From positions 372,001 through 436,000 of the forward strand of contig NZ_CP117257.1 of the NCBI RefSeq assembly GCF_003240565.2: 64,000 nucleotides of DNA, given 5' to 3'. Made by a program: the position numbers and the translations under genes. The notes beneath the pieces were generated by a model. The model was given only the letters and a program-made list of their open reading frames with translations. It was not told the origin of the DNA and did no database searches. Positions within the stretch are counted from its first letter, which is position 1. Every line of letters starts with the position of its first letter. This document shows positions 27,255-35,924 of the stretch, one piece after another. Source of the stretch: Rhizobium tumorigenes (GTDB lineage Bacteria > Pseudomonadota > Alphaproteobacteria > Rhizobiales > Rhizobiaceae).

Positions 27255-27931
27255 TCGGTTAAACAGGTTTGCCACGCAATGCCAGTCACCGTAGCCGCGA
27301 TGCTGGAGGGCCCTGATTTTGAGGTCGGCGTGCGGAACCGACGCCGCGATGGCGGTTGTCAGCCATAAGGAGTAGGATGGCGGGCGGCACTGTAAACTTA
27401 AGCCGTGACACCGTTCTATGGGCCTGAGGGTCTGACTTATGCGGCGTCGGGCACGCGATTTGGCGCCATGTTTGCATGGCTACTGATCGCAGTTCGCGGT
27501 GGTGCGCAAATGGAATATCATAGCGGGGAACGTTAAATAGATTGCTATTCGAGTCGTGGATGGAAACGAAACGGGAAGCTGGCACGCTGACTTGGAGCGC
27601 TTCATGATCCTCTCCTGTAAGGATTATGGCCTGTCTAAATACGTTGTCGACCGCTGCCCGAAGACCTCGGGCAAACGGATCGTCAAGCCTCGCTCTTTGT
27701 CCTTTCCGATCCTGATGTCGCCGACAAGAACACCCTTGATACCGATTACGCCTTGGCAATCAAATGCAGGCTCGCATCACTCGGCGTTGATGACCACGCT
27801 CCCAATGAAGACGAAGAAAGTCAAAAAGGCATGGCAAGCGCGACGGCTGACATCTTGATGTAACGGAAGTCGGCTATCGATAGCGAACGAGATAGTTACC
27901 TCCCGTTCCCCGCTATCTCGAGTTCCTTACT
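27255..27931 (+). other. Gene remnants between the T4SS cassette and the terminator
   Basis: No intact gene is recognisable. An open frame without a start runs from about 27635 to 27861. It encodes an acidic, protein-like tail (ASLFVLSDPDVADKNTLD, then CRLASLGVDDHAPNEDEESQ), so the end of an unknown gene may survive here. The other frames are short and low in coding character. Confidence 0.4.
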
Positions 27932-27962
27932 GACCCGCCCTCGCGCGGGTCTTTTCTTTTTT
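27932..27962 (+). terminator. Rho-independent terminator
   Basis: A perfect 7-bp GC stem, GACCCGC at 27932-27938 and GCGGGTC at 27945-27951, has a 6-base loop and is followed by a T-rich run (TTTTCTTTTTT). It faces the plus-strand genes to its left and would close the T4SS-linked cassette. Confidence 0.85.
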
Positions 27963-27989
27963 GGGCAAGGGACCAGGCAACCGGTCGGA

Positions 27990-28217
27990 TCACGGACGCC
28001 TCAAACCAGCGAAACCGTCTTCGCCTGGAAGCATACGACGCAGTTCGGCAAGCAGATTGATTAGTGGGTGCGTGGAGACAAGGTCGACAGCGGCTGTGAT
28101 CGCCCTGCGTCCATGCGCGCTATCGATGCGCGCGCCGCATTCGTCGCAATAGGCGGTCACAGCCGCGATAACGGCCTCAATTTCATGGTTTTCAAGACTG
28201 ATAAGAGACTGGAGCAT
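27990..28217 (-). CDS. Small hypothetical protein
   Basis: The 75-residue frame starts at ATG 28217, preceded by GGAGG nine bases upstream. An upstream TTG pair is less likely. The product looks helical and acidic (MLQSLISLENHEIEAVIAAV, then DECGARIDSAHGRRA, STHPLINLLAELRRML). No family recognised. It runs into the terminator region from the other side. Confidence 0.5.
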   Translation of the reverse strand: MLQSLISLENHEIEAVIAAVTAYCDECGARIDSAHGRRAITAAVDLVSTHPLINLLAELRRMLPGEDGFAGLRRP

Positions 28218-28548
28218 TTCGAATGCCCTCCGCAACAAAACGCTGGAATATGTTCGGTTCTGACAGTTGAAAAGTAGGTCCCGTTCGGCTCAGGGGAATG
28301 GCCCGTCCGTGAAGTTTTTGCGATGTTGACACGCGCCTGAGAGTGGAGACTGACGTGACGCGCTTCGCGCTTCAGCCAGCTTTCACGAGCGCGCCCTTTG
28401 GAGTTGGCGCGCTCTGCCTGATGTGCGGTGCAGGTTTCACAAAGTCCCGGACAAGGATTTCCGTAAGATCCCATGGGGAGTGAAGAGCGGCCGTGACTCT
28501 GGCAAAGTGAGGCTGCGATATCGCACTCACCTGATAGGGGACGCTGTT

Positions 28549-28734
28549 ATGGAAGCTGTCGCTTCCCAACCGCAAATGCCAGCCGTTATCCCACTGATCG
28601 TGGCGCGATTTTCATCTCATTTGGAAATCAGCAGCGCGACCTGGCTGGTTACATCTTTGTCGCCAGGCAATGGAGAGAAGATGTCAAAGCACTCGGTAGA
28701 TGGTGGTGATGGGCCCGCATTGGCATGTCATTAG
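28549..28734 (+). pseudogene. IS110-family transposase, N-terminal fragment
   Basis: About 61 codons from ATG 28549 match the beginning of IS110-type transposases: FSSHLEISSATWLVTSLSPG followed by NGEKMSKHSVDGGDGPALAC. The first acidic residue of the DEDD catalytic set lies in this area in intact enzymes, and here the position reads E. The frame stops at 28734 and the rest of the gene (normally about 340 residues) is missing. Confidence 0.6.
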
Positions 28735-28907
28735 AGCGGTTCATCGGTCGATCAACCGCGGTGCAAGACTGCAAAATTGGCTCTGTGTGTGTCCACTCAC
28801 GGCCGACGATACATGTCATGCGCCTCTCCTGACCATAGGGAGACTGCGCCGAAAATACCGTCAGAGATAGGGGGCGGATCTTGACACGCGCAAGCAGGTC
28901 TTCTGCG

Positions 28908-29396
28908 TCACGCAGATTCCTGCGGTTCGCGGGGTACTGGCTCACCATGGTCCGTTATCAAGGTCCCATTGAGATGATCGATCTCGTGCTGAAGACATGT
29001 GGCAAGGAGGCCTTCGGCTTCGAGAGTCTCCTTGCCGCCACCCAGCGTGTCGTATTCGACGGTAATCCTCGCTGGCCTGACGACGTCGACCATGGTGCCA
29101 GGAAGCGAAAGGCAGCCTTCCCTGAAAGTCGAACATTCCGTGGACGTATCGACAATCACTGGATTGATGAGAACCCGGGCATCCCGACGCGCCTCCTGGA
29201 CGACCCCGACGTCGACGACTACAACGCGTTTCAGAATGCCGATCTGCACAGCCGCCAGCCCCACACCAAATGCGTTGTACATGGTTTCCAGCATGTCATC
29301 GATTAAAACGGCCGTCTCTGCGGCCTGGGGGTCAACCGCATCCGAAATCTGACGTAGTGCTGGGTCAGGTATTGTGATTATTGTTCTTGTAGTCAT
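28908..29396 (-). CDS. def: Peptide deformylase
   Basis: This 162-residue metallo-hydrolase removes the formyl group from the N-terminal Met of new proteins. All three signature motifs are intact: GVGLAAVQ (motif 1), EGCLSLPG (motif 2, metal-binding Cys) and HEIDHLNG (motif 3, two metal-binding His and the catalytic Glu). I set the start at ATG 29396 (MTTRTIITIPDPALRQIS) because GGAGA lies five bases upstream. An ATG four codons earlier has none. It stands alone on the plasmid, without fmt. The chromosome must also carry def, so this is an extra, somewhat divergent copy. Confidence 0.93.
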   Translation of the reverse strand: MTTRTIITIPDPALRQISDAVDPQAAETAVLIDDMLETMYNAFGVGLAAVQIGILKRVVVVDVGVVQEARRDARVLINPVIVDTSTECSTFREGCLSLPGTMVDVVRPARITVEYDTLGGGKETLEAEGLLATCLQHEIDHLNGTLITDHGEPVPREPQESA

Positions 29397-30307
29397 TTGA
29401 ATCTCCAATCGTCATCGATCAAAGTGTGTGTTAAAATTAGGAGATGGAGAGGGTAAATTTCTTGTGGGTTTAAGATATGCTCCTTGTCCCGGTTTAGTTG
29501 TCACAAGACAGACTGACCCGGCATCCGTTCGTTTTAGGCGCTGTATGCGCCAGATTTTAGGTCACAATGTTCAAACCAGCGCCGGAAGTATTAGACAAAG
29601 CGGCGGGGATTCGACTCTTTTACAAAAATGATTTTTTGACCATGTAGTACGAGGATAACCTCACCACTTGAGATGGAAGGCACATTCATGATCGAATGAT
29701 CTATTTCCGCTCGCTAGCCCTTCTTCAGCGCTGCCTTTACAGGGTTTGCCATCAAGAAATCCGAGATCTCGCTTTCGCTCATCGGGAAGCTGATCAGGAA
29801 GCAACTTGCTGTACTTGAACTTCGTGCTTTTTTGGCTCCCCGAGCCAGACATCAGTCGTCTTACGCCAATGGCGAATAAACCCCAATTTTGTCGCATATT
29901 TCACCCATGCTACTGTATTGCGCTGCAACATACCAAATCTTATCACGAATTCGTGAATTGGCAAATGAAGATTCTATGAAGCTTTATGTATCTGATTTCG
30001 TTGAATTTGTCCGTTCAATGGGTGGAATTTTCTCACGGAAGACTACATGTTTCCCGAATTTTTAGCCCGCATTCAGCTACCTGGCCTTTGGCCAGTCCGA
30101 CGACGTTTCCAAAATGTGGATAGCTCGGCAGCGAGCGGCACTTCAGAAATATCGCTGTCGAGAACGAGCGAGCCGCAGACAAGCTGCCCAACCGGCTAAT
30201 GAATGGTCAACGCCAAGCCAAGTTGTGCATAGATAGACGGCCATCCGTCAGTTCGCGGAGGGTCCCTTTTGCGAATACCTGAAGGCATCTCCCCCGGGAC
30301 CACTCGA
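29397..30307. other. AT-rich stretch without a recognisable gene
   Basis: About 900 bases separate def and the relaxase gene. A minus-strand segment near 29690-29930 has several short overlapping frames (for example MLQRNTVAWVKYATKLGF with HWRKTTDVWLG in one, DQLPDERKRDLGFLDGK in another). This looks like one decayed gene with frameshifts. I cannot name it. Base composition is lower in GC than the flanks. Confidence 0.45.
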
Positions 30308-33300
30308 CTACCGCTGACGCGGCTTGTGCGAATGTCTTTGCGTTTCCTTCTGCATCTTAGCGATGGCGTCCTTCTCTGCCAGAAGTTCTTGCTGGGCTTG
30401 CCGTTGGCGCTCGATTTCAGGCGACTGGGTTACGTCGGCTGGAATGGGAGTCGTCGGGTTCTGGTCGATAGCCTGTTTGGCCCGCGCAGCGGCATTTGCT
30501 TCGGCCTGCGTTCTATATGCGCGGTCGTCTCCGCCACCGTCGATCGGCCGCTCGTTGGTGGCGGCAGTGCTTGCGGCTTGGCGCACCTCCCGCTCGGCCT
30601 CGACATCGGTGCGCTCGCGTATTGTCTGAAGGGCGATCGCGATTTCTACGTCCGTCTTTTGACCTGGCCCCTGGACGCTGGAGCTCTCGGCAAGGGCAAG
30701 TCGACTTTCTTCGCTAATCTTCTCTTGTCGTCGGCGTTCCTCCGCTTTTTCCCGCGCGGCCCTCAATTTGTCCTGTAGCTCGGGATTGCCAATTTTGAAG
30801 CCATGTTCAGCCGCAAGCTCGACAGCGAGGGCCTTCTCGCGCTCGGATCCATTGACCGTGATCTTGTCCCACCTTCTTGCCGCCTCGCGCATCGCCGACA
30901 GCATCGATCCACGATCACTATCGGCCGGCTTCACCTTCTCGCCCTCGACAATCGGCGCCTTGGGATCAGTGAGGGGCGGCTGTGGGGCCGCCGGTCCGAC
31001 TGCTTGAGCTTGGGTTTGGGTTTGAACCTTGGCTTGCCCCTCCATACTGGCCTCATCGATGCTCACGCCAGCTGAACTGCTGCCCCGATCAGCGCGGTCT
31101 TTGGTCATTTGTGCTCGCGTAGCGACCAGCTTGTCCTGCAGCTCGGGGTTAGCAATTTTAAATCCGTATTCTGCAGCAAGCTCGACGACCAGCGCCTTGT
31201 AGCTTTCAGTGCCATTGATGGTCAGCGCCCCCCATTTGCGGGACGCAACCTGCATCGCGGCCAAAACCACCTGCCGATCCTTCCAATCGGCAATCTCCAC
31301 CCTGTCGCCGTGATCGGTGAAAGCGACCCTGCCGGCCTTGCCGCGATCTTTGCCATGACTGTAGCGGATCGTCTCGCCGTGCTCTTCTGCCACGAATTCG
31401 TGGAACTCGTGTCTCACAGGTGCCACGAAGGTCTCGCCTTGGACCAAACCCCGTTTTTTCTCGATGCGCTCCTGCGTCGCCAGCATATCCTGCTGGGTCT
31501 CTCGAAGCTTGCCGCGCAGCTTTTCGATCTGGGGCTGCTGTGCTGGTGAAAGATGCTGTTTGATCACCTCCATCTGGGCGTCCATCTCCGCAAATGAAGC
31601 GGTCATCACCTTCAGGTTTGCCATGTCGTCTGTCTCCTTTGGCGTTCTGCCTTCCCGATATGAAATGGATTGATACTCCCCGAACTCGCGCGCCATCGCA
31701 CGCACCGCCATCTCACCGCGGTCATGGAAATGGAGGACGCTTGCCGTTACCACTTCCGCCGGCACGAACGGGCGCATCCTGTCGGCAAGGTTTCGCGCGA
31801 CGACGAAGTGGTCGTTACCGCCACCCAGCGCGGGTTGACGGCGCGCCGGCCTGATCCGATGCATCTCGGTCGGCCGAACATCGACAAACCCGAGCGTTCC
31901 GCCATACCGACGTGCCAATTCCGCGGCAGCCGAGAAATCGCGGGTGAAGAGTGGCACCGACGACCGCGTTCCAGGACGCTCCGCCCGGTAGAGCCGCAAC
32001 ACGCCAGCATCTGGCGCAAATTGCGCAGGCGACCGCAAAGCCATGGCCGCCGCGTCGCTCCAGCCGCTGGCTGCGGCGGCGGCATGACGCTTTCCTTCTT
32101 CCCGTATCGGAATGTGGACAGCACTCGTCCTTGCCGCCTCGACGCGCCGGTGCACGTTTTGCGATGCGACGCCTCGTTCCACACGCTGGATGTCCTTCAG
32201 CTTATACCCGGGAGGGTTTGCCCGCTCGAACCGGCTCATCGCGTCCATGGGAATGTTTCGTTCACGCGCCTCTTCGGCCAGTGTCTTGCGCCAGCGCCTG
32301 AAATCTTGGATCCGCGGGTGAAGACGCTGGCCGGCGTCCGAGAGCATCTTGATGGCGGCATGAACATGAAGATGCTGCCGATCCTCGTGAAGCACGAAGG
32401 CATAGCGATGCCCGGCGAATTCCCTGGCAAGCGTTGCACGCACGGCATCGACGAACCGATCCCTTGGCGTTCCCGGCTTGGCGCTAAAAATGACGTGGGC
32501 GACGTCACGGCGCTCTTGCGATCGTAGGTCGCGCTTCCAGTCCTTCGCCTCCTCCAGCGAACTCGCGCCGGTGCCGACCACCACATCCTCGCCGAACGAT
32601 CCGTCCTTGTTCAGGCGAACCGAGCGCACGGCGTGGTGCGTTCCCTTGCGAACCTGAGCTAGGTAGCGACCAACGCCTTCCACTCCGTGCGCAAAGCCAT
32701 GGACTTCTACTTGTGCGCCAGCGCCGAACGACGCCTGAAGCAGCCTGTCGAGCTTGCTCAGAGATTTTCGGTTGTCGTAGATACGCTGCGCGCTTGCTTC
32801 ACCGGGATGGGGACGGGCTGCAGCGCTGAGAACCACTTCAACAGATCGTCCCTTCCCTTTAGCATCGGGCTCGCTCCCCCATGCGATGCGGTGGCCAGGC
32901 AGCGCCTGTTTCAACGCCTCGCCCACAGCCTCATCTGAGTGCGATCGTACGAACAATCCCAGCCGCAGCACATCCTTTGACGGCTGACGCCCGTATTCTT
33001 CTGCCCATTCGTCGGCAAGCGCCTGGATCCAAGATGCGCCTGCAACCTGTTCACCGGTCTCGCGTTCGACGGTCAATTCGCCATCACGGCTCTGATAGGC
33101 AAGAAGTTTGCGGACACGGGCACTTCCGGCAGCAAAACTCACCAGCTTGACCACTGCCGGCTGTGACCCGGCCGCAACGCCCAGGCGCTCGGCCAGGCCG
33201 GTAGTCCGGATCGGCGCGGCTCTCGCAGCACCTTCGCCGGTATTTGAGCCAGGAGCAGCCTTTGCCCTCGCAGGTGAGCTGGCATGTCCCGCCGCCAAGG

Positions 33301-33571
33301 TGCCAAACCCTCCGCCTCCCCCGCTAACGCGGCGCTTGCGTCCTTCATCCTCCAGCTCCATCGTTACGGGCATGAACCCCGTACGCGGCCTGCTGCCCGT
33401 ATAGGGCGTCCCATCGCCCCTGCGGCGCTTGCGCTTTGGTCCGGGCTTCTGGCGGATTTTGCGGATAGCAAGGCCATCGAAATCCTGATCCTGGAAAGTG
33501 GCGGACGCACGCCGCTTCCGCCGCCGCTCGATATCGTCCAGGACACCCAGGAAAGCATCGACTTCAAACAT
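30308..33571 (-). CDS. Relaxase (MOB-P type) with C-terminal LPD-type domains
   Basis: This is a 1087-residue protein that nicks and carries the plasmid strand during transfer. I start it at ATG 33571 (MFEVDAFLGVLDDIERRRKR), which overlaps the mobC stop. A basic Gly-rich leader precedes the relaxase domain: VVKLVSFAAGSARVRKLLAY (probable catalytic Tyr, about residue 159), RDVAHVIFSAKPGTPRDRF, and the metal-binding HLHVHAAIKML (HxHxH-like, about 400-404). Then comes an ADP-ribosyltransferase-like segment (LRLYRAERPG, PLFTRDFSAAAELARRYGG). Two repeats of a large-polyvalent-protein domain follow (RKWGALTINGTESYKALVVE and RRWDKITVNGSEREKALAVE), then a coiled Gln/Glu tail. The best fit is a VirD2/TraI-like MOB-P relaxase of the kind seen on rhizobial plasmids with virB-type systems. 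Confidence 0.88.
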   Translation of the reverse strand: MFEVDAFLGVLDDIERRRKRRASATFQDQDFDGLAIRKIRQKPGPKRKRRRGDGTPYTGSRPRTGFMPVTMELEDEGRKRRVSGGGGGFGTLAAGHASSPARAKAAPGSNTGEGAARAAPIRTTGLAERLGVAAGSQPAVVKLVSFAAGSARVRKLLAYQSRDGELTVERETGEQVAGASWIQALADEWAEEYGRQPSKDVLRLGLFVRSHSDEAVGEALKQALPGHRIAWGSEPDAKGKGRSVEVVLSAAARPHPGEASAQRIYDNRKSLSKLDRLLQASFGAGAQVEVHGFAHGVEGVGRYLAQVRKGTHHAVRSVRLNKDGSFGEDVVVGTGASSLEEAKDWKRDLRSQERRDVAHVIFSAKPGTPRDRFVDAVRATLAREFAGHRYAFVLHEDRQHLHVHAAIKMLSDAGQRLHPRIQDFRRWRKTLAEEARERNIPMDAMSRFERANPPGYKLKDIQRVERGVASQNVHRRVEAARTSAVHIPIREEGKRHAAAAASGWSDAAAMALRSPAQFAPDAGVLRLYRAERPGTRSSVPLFTRDFSAAAELARRYGGTLGFVDVRPTEMHRIRPARRQPALGGGNDHFVVARNLADRMRPFVPAEVVTASVLHFHDRGEMAVRAMAREFGEYQSISYREGRTPKETDDMANLKVMTASFAEMDAQMEVIKQHLSPAQQPQIEKLRGKLRETQQDMLATQERIEKKRGLVQGETFVAPVRHEFHEFVAEEHGETIRYSHGKDRGKAGRVAFTDHGDRVEIADWKDRQVVLAAMQVASRKWGALTINGTESYKALVVELAAEYGFKIANPELQDKLVATRAQMTKDRADRGSSSAGVSIDEASMEGQAKVQTQTQAQAVGPAAPQPPLTDPKAPIVEGEKVKPADSDRGSMLSAMREAARRWDKITVNGSEREKALAVELAAEHGFKIGNPELQDKLRAAREKAEERRRQEKISEESRLALAESSSVQGPGQKTDVEIAIALQTIRERTDVEAEREVRQAASTAATNERPIDGGGDDRAYRTQAEANAAARAKQAIDQNPTTPIPADVTQSPEIERQRQAQQELLAEKDAIAKMQKETQRHSHKPRQR

Positions 33572-33971
33572 GACTGCCCACCAGGCGCCGCGCACGCGCG
33601 CGGCTGCTTGCACGCAACGCGTCAATCTCCCGCTCGTGCTGCACGACAAGCCTGGCAAGTCGTTCCACACCGCCATTCAGATGTTCATATCCGGGTACGC
33701 GACCACTGTTCAGCGCGCGCGCAATCTGGTTGAGGTTCACCCCCACTTTCCGAAGCTGAAACACGGTCGCCTTGAGCCGTTGCGCCACTTCGCCTTCAAA
33801 GGTTGGCCCAAAGCCTCCGGCTTCGCGCGCCAATCGCCGCAGCACTTCGCTGGTGGGGAGTGCAGCCTCTTCCGCGAACTTCGTAAGCGCCGCAAATTCC
33901 GCTTCCGACAATCTTACGCGCACCGATCTGTTCCGGCTTGGCCGCCTTTGTGCAGTCGAGGTCTTGCTCAT
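33564..33971 (-). CDS. mobC: MobC-like relaxosome accessory protein
   Basis: The 135-residue basic protein starts at ATG 33971 (MSKTSTAQRRPSRNRSVRVR). A ribbon-helix-helix-like N-terminus (RSVRVRLSEAEFAALTKFAEEA) is followed by the MobC signature (LRRLAREAGG, LKATVFQLRKVGVNLNQIARALN) and a helical tail. MobC proteins bind oriT and help the relaxase melt and nick it. The end overlaps the relaxase start by 8 bases, so they form an operon. A longer frame to 34049 would run over the oriT-like hairpin, which argues for the shorter start. Confidence 0.87.
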   Translation of the reverse strand: MSKTSTAQRRPSRNRSVRVRLSEAEFAALTKFAEEAALPTSEVLRRLAREAGGFGPTFEGEVAQRLKATVFQLRKVGVNLNQIARALNSGRVPGYEHLNGGVERLARLVVQHEREIDALRASSRARARRLVGSHV

Positions 33972-34035
33972 CCCTTCTCGCTCCGGTCGCCCTTGGCGAC
34001 TGCCGGACGAGCCCGTCAGCCCATCGGGCACATGT

Positions 34036-34068
34036 CGGTTTTCGTACACCGAAAACTGCTATCCTGCC
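34036..34068. other. Candidate oriT nick region
   Basis: A perfect 7-bp inverted repeat, GTTTTCG (34038-34044) and CGAAAAC (34050-34056) with a 5-base loop, is followed after two bases by CTATCCTGCC (34059-34068). The motif YATCCTG^Y is the established nick site of IncP/MOB-P relaxases, and T-DNA borders have the same core. An inverted repeat just 5' of the nick is also standard. The site lies 65-105 bases upstream of mobC, where oriT is expected. The predicted nick is between 34066 and 34067 on the plus strand. Confidence 0.75.
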
Positions 34069-34494
34069 AACCATATAATTCTCTTTTATCGTTTATATTC
34101 AGATACTTATACAACTTCAGTCACTTCAGTCACTTCACACAGTGGTCCCACTTGTGGCACCTTCTCCACCCGTCTCCCTCACGCCACTTCTCTCACTTCT
34201 GGTCCGCACGCCGCCTCTGTCAGTCCCGTCAGTTCGAGGACCGCCACCCCTTGCGCCACTGATGGAAGTGGCGGATCTCGTCAAAGTCCTTGAACGATCA
34301 GAAGCGAGATCACGGAAACAACTTCCCCTAGTGAGACCCCCTCGGCTGTCTATGGGACTTGCAGCACTGCTGGTCGTGCTTAAACGCCTCCCACTGGCTA
34401 AGGCGCGGGGGCTGCGTTCAGTGGTGCAAGCGAGCAGGCTTGCAAAAGCGATCGCCTATCTGTATTTGCTATATAACTAGTCATTCACCGCGAC
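34069..34494. promoter_or_regulatory. Repeat-rich intergenic region between the mob and virC-like operons
   Basis: The region begins AT-rich (TATAATTCTCTTTTATCG), a likely promoter for mobC. It then has tandem ACTTCAGTC repeats near 34113-34139 and several CCACT/AGTGG inverted repeats: AGTGGTCCCACT at 34141-34152 and CGCCACT...AGTGGCG at 34254-34260/34267-34273. These are good candidates for binding sites of MobC, the VirC2-like protein or IHF within a larger oriT. A GTG-started 112-codon frame crosses it but looks non-coding. Confidence 0.55.
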
Positions 34495-35181
34495 ATGAAG
34501 ATCCTGAAAATGACCATTATCGCTTTGGCAAATTCCAAGGGCGGCGTCGGCAAATCGACCCTGTGCCTCCTGATTGCCTCCGAACTCGCGGAGAACGGTG
34601 CCAGTGTTCTCGTCATCGATGCCGATCCCCAGCAGTCCTGTCGTCAATGGGTAGACCGCTGCAACAGCGTCGGCACACTGCCATCGTCATTGTTGGTCAC
34701 CACAGCATCCTCGCCGCATGACCTGAAATTCGCCCTCACGACGGCGACCGCATCCATCGTCCTCATCGATGTCCAGGGTTCGATCAACGATCTCCTGATT
34801 GCCGCTATTGTCGCAAGCGACATCACGCTCGTGCCGGCCAAGGCCAACGTGATGGAAATGATCGAGACCGTAAAGCTTTTCGAATGGGCGAAAGCCAGCC
34901 TCAAACGCGCGCCTCTCAAGCTCCTTCTCAATCGCGTCGAAGGCATCGACACCAGGACGACAGCATTCCAGGACGCTGTCCAGATGATCCGTGACAACAA
35001 GCTTCCAGCCCTTCCCACCTTCGTTCGCGCCCGAAAAGTCTACGAGCAGTTTTCGAAAGAGGCCGGTTCGCTTGCGCGGATCGGCAATGACCCTGGCAAA
35101 GCCGATCAGGTCGCCAAGGCACGCGCAAACATTGTCAGCGTCATCGCCGACATTACGAAGGCCATAGGCGAAGCTGAATGA
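34495..35181 (+). CDS. ParA/MinD-family ATPase, VirC1-like
   Basis: The 228-residue protein has a deviant Walker A (ANSKGGVGKSTLCLL), the A' Asp in VLVIDADPQQS and Walker B SIVLIDVQGSINDLL. It lacks a helix-turn-helix N-terminus, so it is not a repA-type partition protein. Position next to oriT, divergent from mobC, with a small DNA-binding partner downstream, mirrors virC1-virC2 of Ti plasmids. VirC1 recruits the relaxosome to the cell pole and the T4SS. ATG 34510 (MTIIALANSKGG) is an equally good start. The functional call is inference from family and place. Confidence 0.83.
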   Translation: MKILKMTIIALANSKGGVGKSTLCLLIASELAENGASVLVIDADPQQSCRQWVDRCNSVGTLPSSLLVTTASSPHDLKFALTTATASIVLIDVQGSINDLLIAAIVASDITLVPAKANVMEMIETVKLFEWAKASLKRAPLKLLLNRVEGIDTRTTAFQDAVQMIRDNKLPALPTFVRARKVYEQFSKEAGSLARIGNDPGKADQVAKARANIVSVIADITKAIGEAE

Positions 35182-35197
35182 GCAAACGGAGGAGACC

Positions 35198-35536
35198 TTG
35201 AGCGAAATTCCGCCACTGCAGAAATCGCGTCGGAACCTGTCGGATCTGGATTCCCTGATCGCCGACTCCATCGGGAAAATGGCTTCCTATGGAGAAATGC
35301 ATGGACCACCGAAGTCCAACGCGGCGGTGGGCGAGCCGCAATCTTTTGAGCCGCCACCGCAAACGATCCAAGCCCATCCTAACACGGTCGATGACAAGCC
35401 GGAGCGGTTTCAGATATGTCTCTCCGGCACGGTGATCATCGCTACAAAGCTGGAGGCGCTGAAACGGAGGACGACGGCCGGTGAGATCACTGAACGGGCG
35501 CTCAGGTCGTATCTGGGGATGCCTCCCAAGATCTGA
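35198..35536 (+). CDS. VirC2-like small protein
   Basis: The 112-residue protein starts at TTG 35198 (MSEIPPLQKSRRNLSDLDSL). The start is supported by GGAGGAGA four bases upstream and by the spacing of 16 bases to the previous stop. The N-terminal half is polar and Pro-rich. The C-terminal half (FQICLSGTVIIATKLEALKR, then TTAGEITERALRSYLGMP) looks like a ribbon-helix-helix unit. VirC2 of Ti plasmids has such a fold and binds next to the T-border together with VirC1. This one is shorter (VirC2 has about 200 residues). Confidence 0.65.
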   Translation: MSEIPPLQKSRRNLSDLDSLIADSIGKMASYGEMHGPPKSNAAVGEPQSFEPPPQTIQAHPNTVDDKPERFQICLSGTVIIATKLEALKRRTTAGEITERALRSYLGMPPKI

Positions 35537-35924
35537 CGCTACAATGAGCGCCCTATTGTCTCTGGCAATGAATATGCCTGGAGATCGGCATGTGACGCAA
35601 TTGCAATCCGCGTCGTTGATCAGGTTTCCCACGAGCCTCCGGCAAACCCTACAGCGCTTTTGGGGGCGCGGGTTGCCTCCGGCTGCTGCATTCCTTCGAG
35701 CCCAAATGCCCAGCATTTGTCACGAACTCACTCCGGCCGCTGACGCGGCTGGAAAACCCTCATCACCTGAATACCTTCGTGAAAAGAGACCTTGGCGCTC
35801 GTGAGCCGAATTCGACAAGAAAGCGCCGGCGTCCTCCACCAAGTATGAAAAAGGTGAGGTGTCATTTGCGCGTATCCAAAATCCGCCATCATATGGTTGC
35901 TTCGTTTCAACGCCGAGAGAAATT
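35537..35924. other. Intergenic stretch, nothing recognised
   Basis: This is 388 bases between the VirC2-like gene and the kinase pseudogene. Only short frames on both strands are present, none with a convincing start site or familiar sequence. Confidence 0.4.

Noticed and set aside
29661..29897. A 78-codon minus-strand frame (MRQNWGLFAIGVRRLMSGSG).
   Set aside because: Other frames over the same bases read equally protein-like pieces, so this is probably a decayed gene rather than a real product.
34113..34139. Tandem ACTTCAGTC repeats, considered as a CRISPR array or replication iterons.
   Set aside because: The units are adjacent without spacers, only about three in number, and no cas or rep gene is near. 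They fit oriT-associated protein-binding sites better.
34142..34480. A 112-codon plus-strand frame starting GTG in the oriT region.
   Set aside because: It has no ribosome-binding site and a Leu/Pro-biased composition. It crosses inverted and tandem repeats, so the region is better explained as non-coding oriT and promoter DNA.
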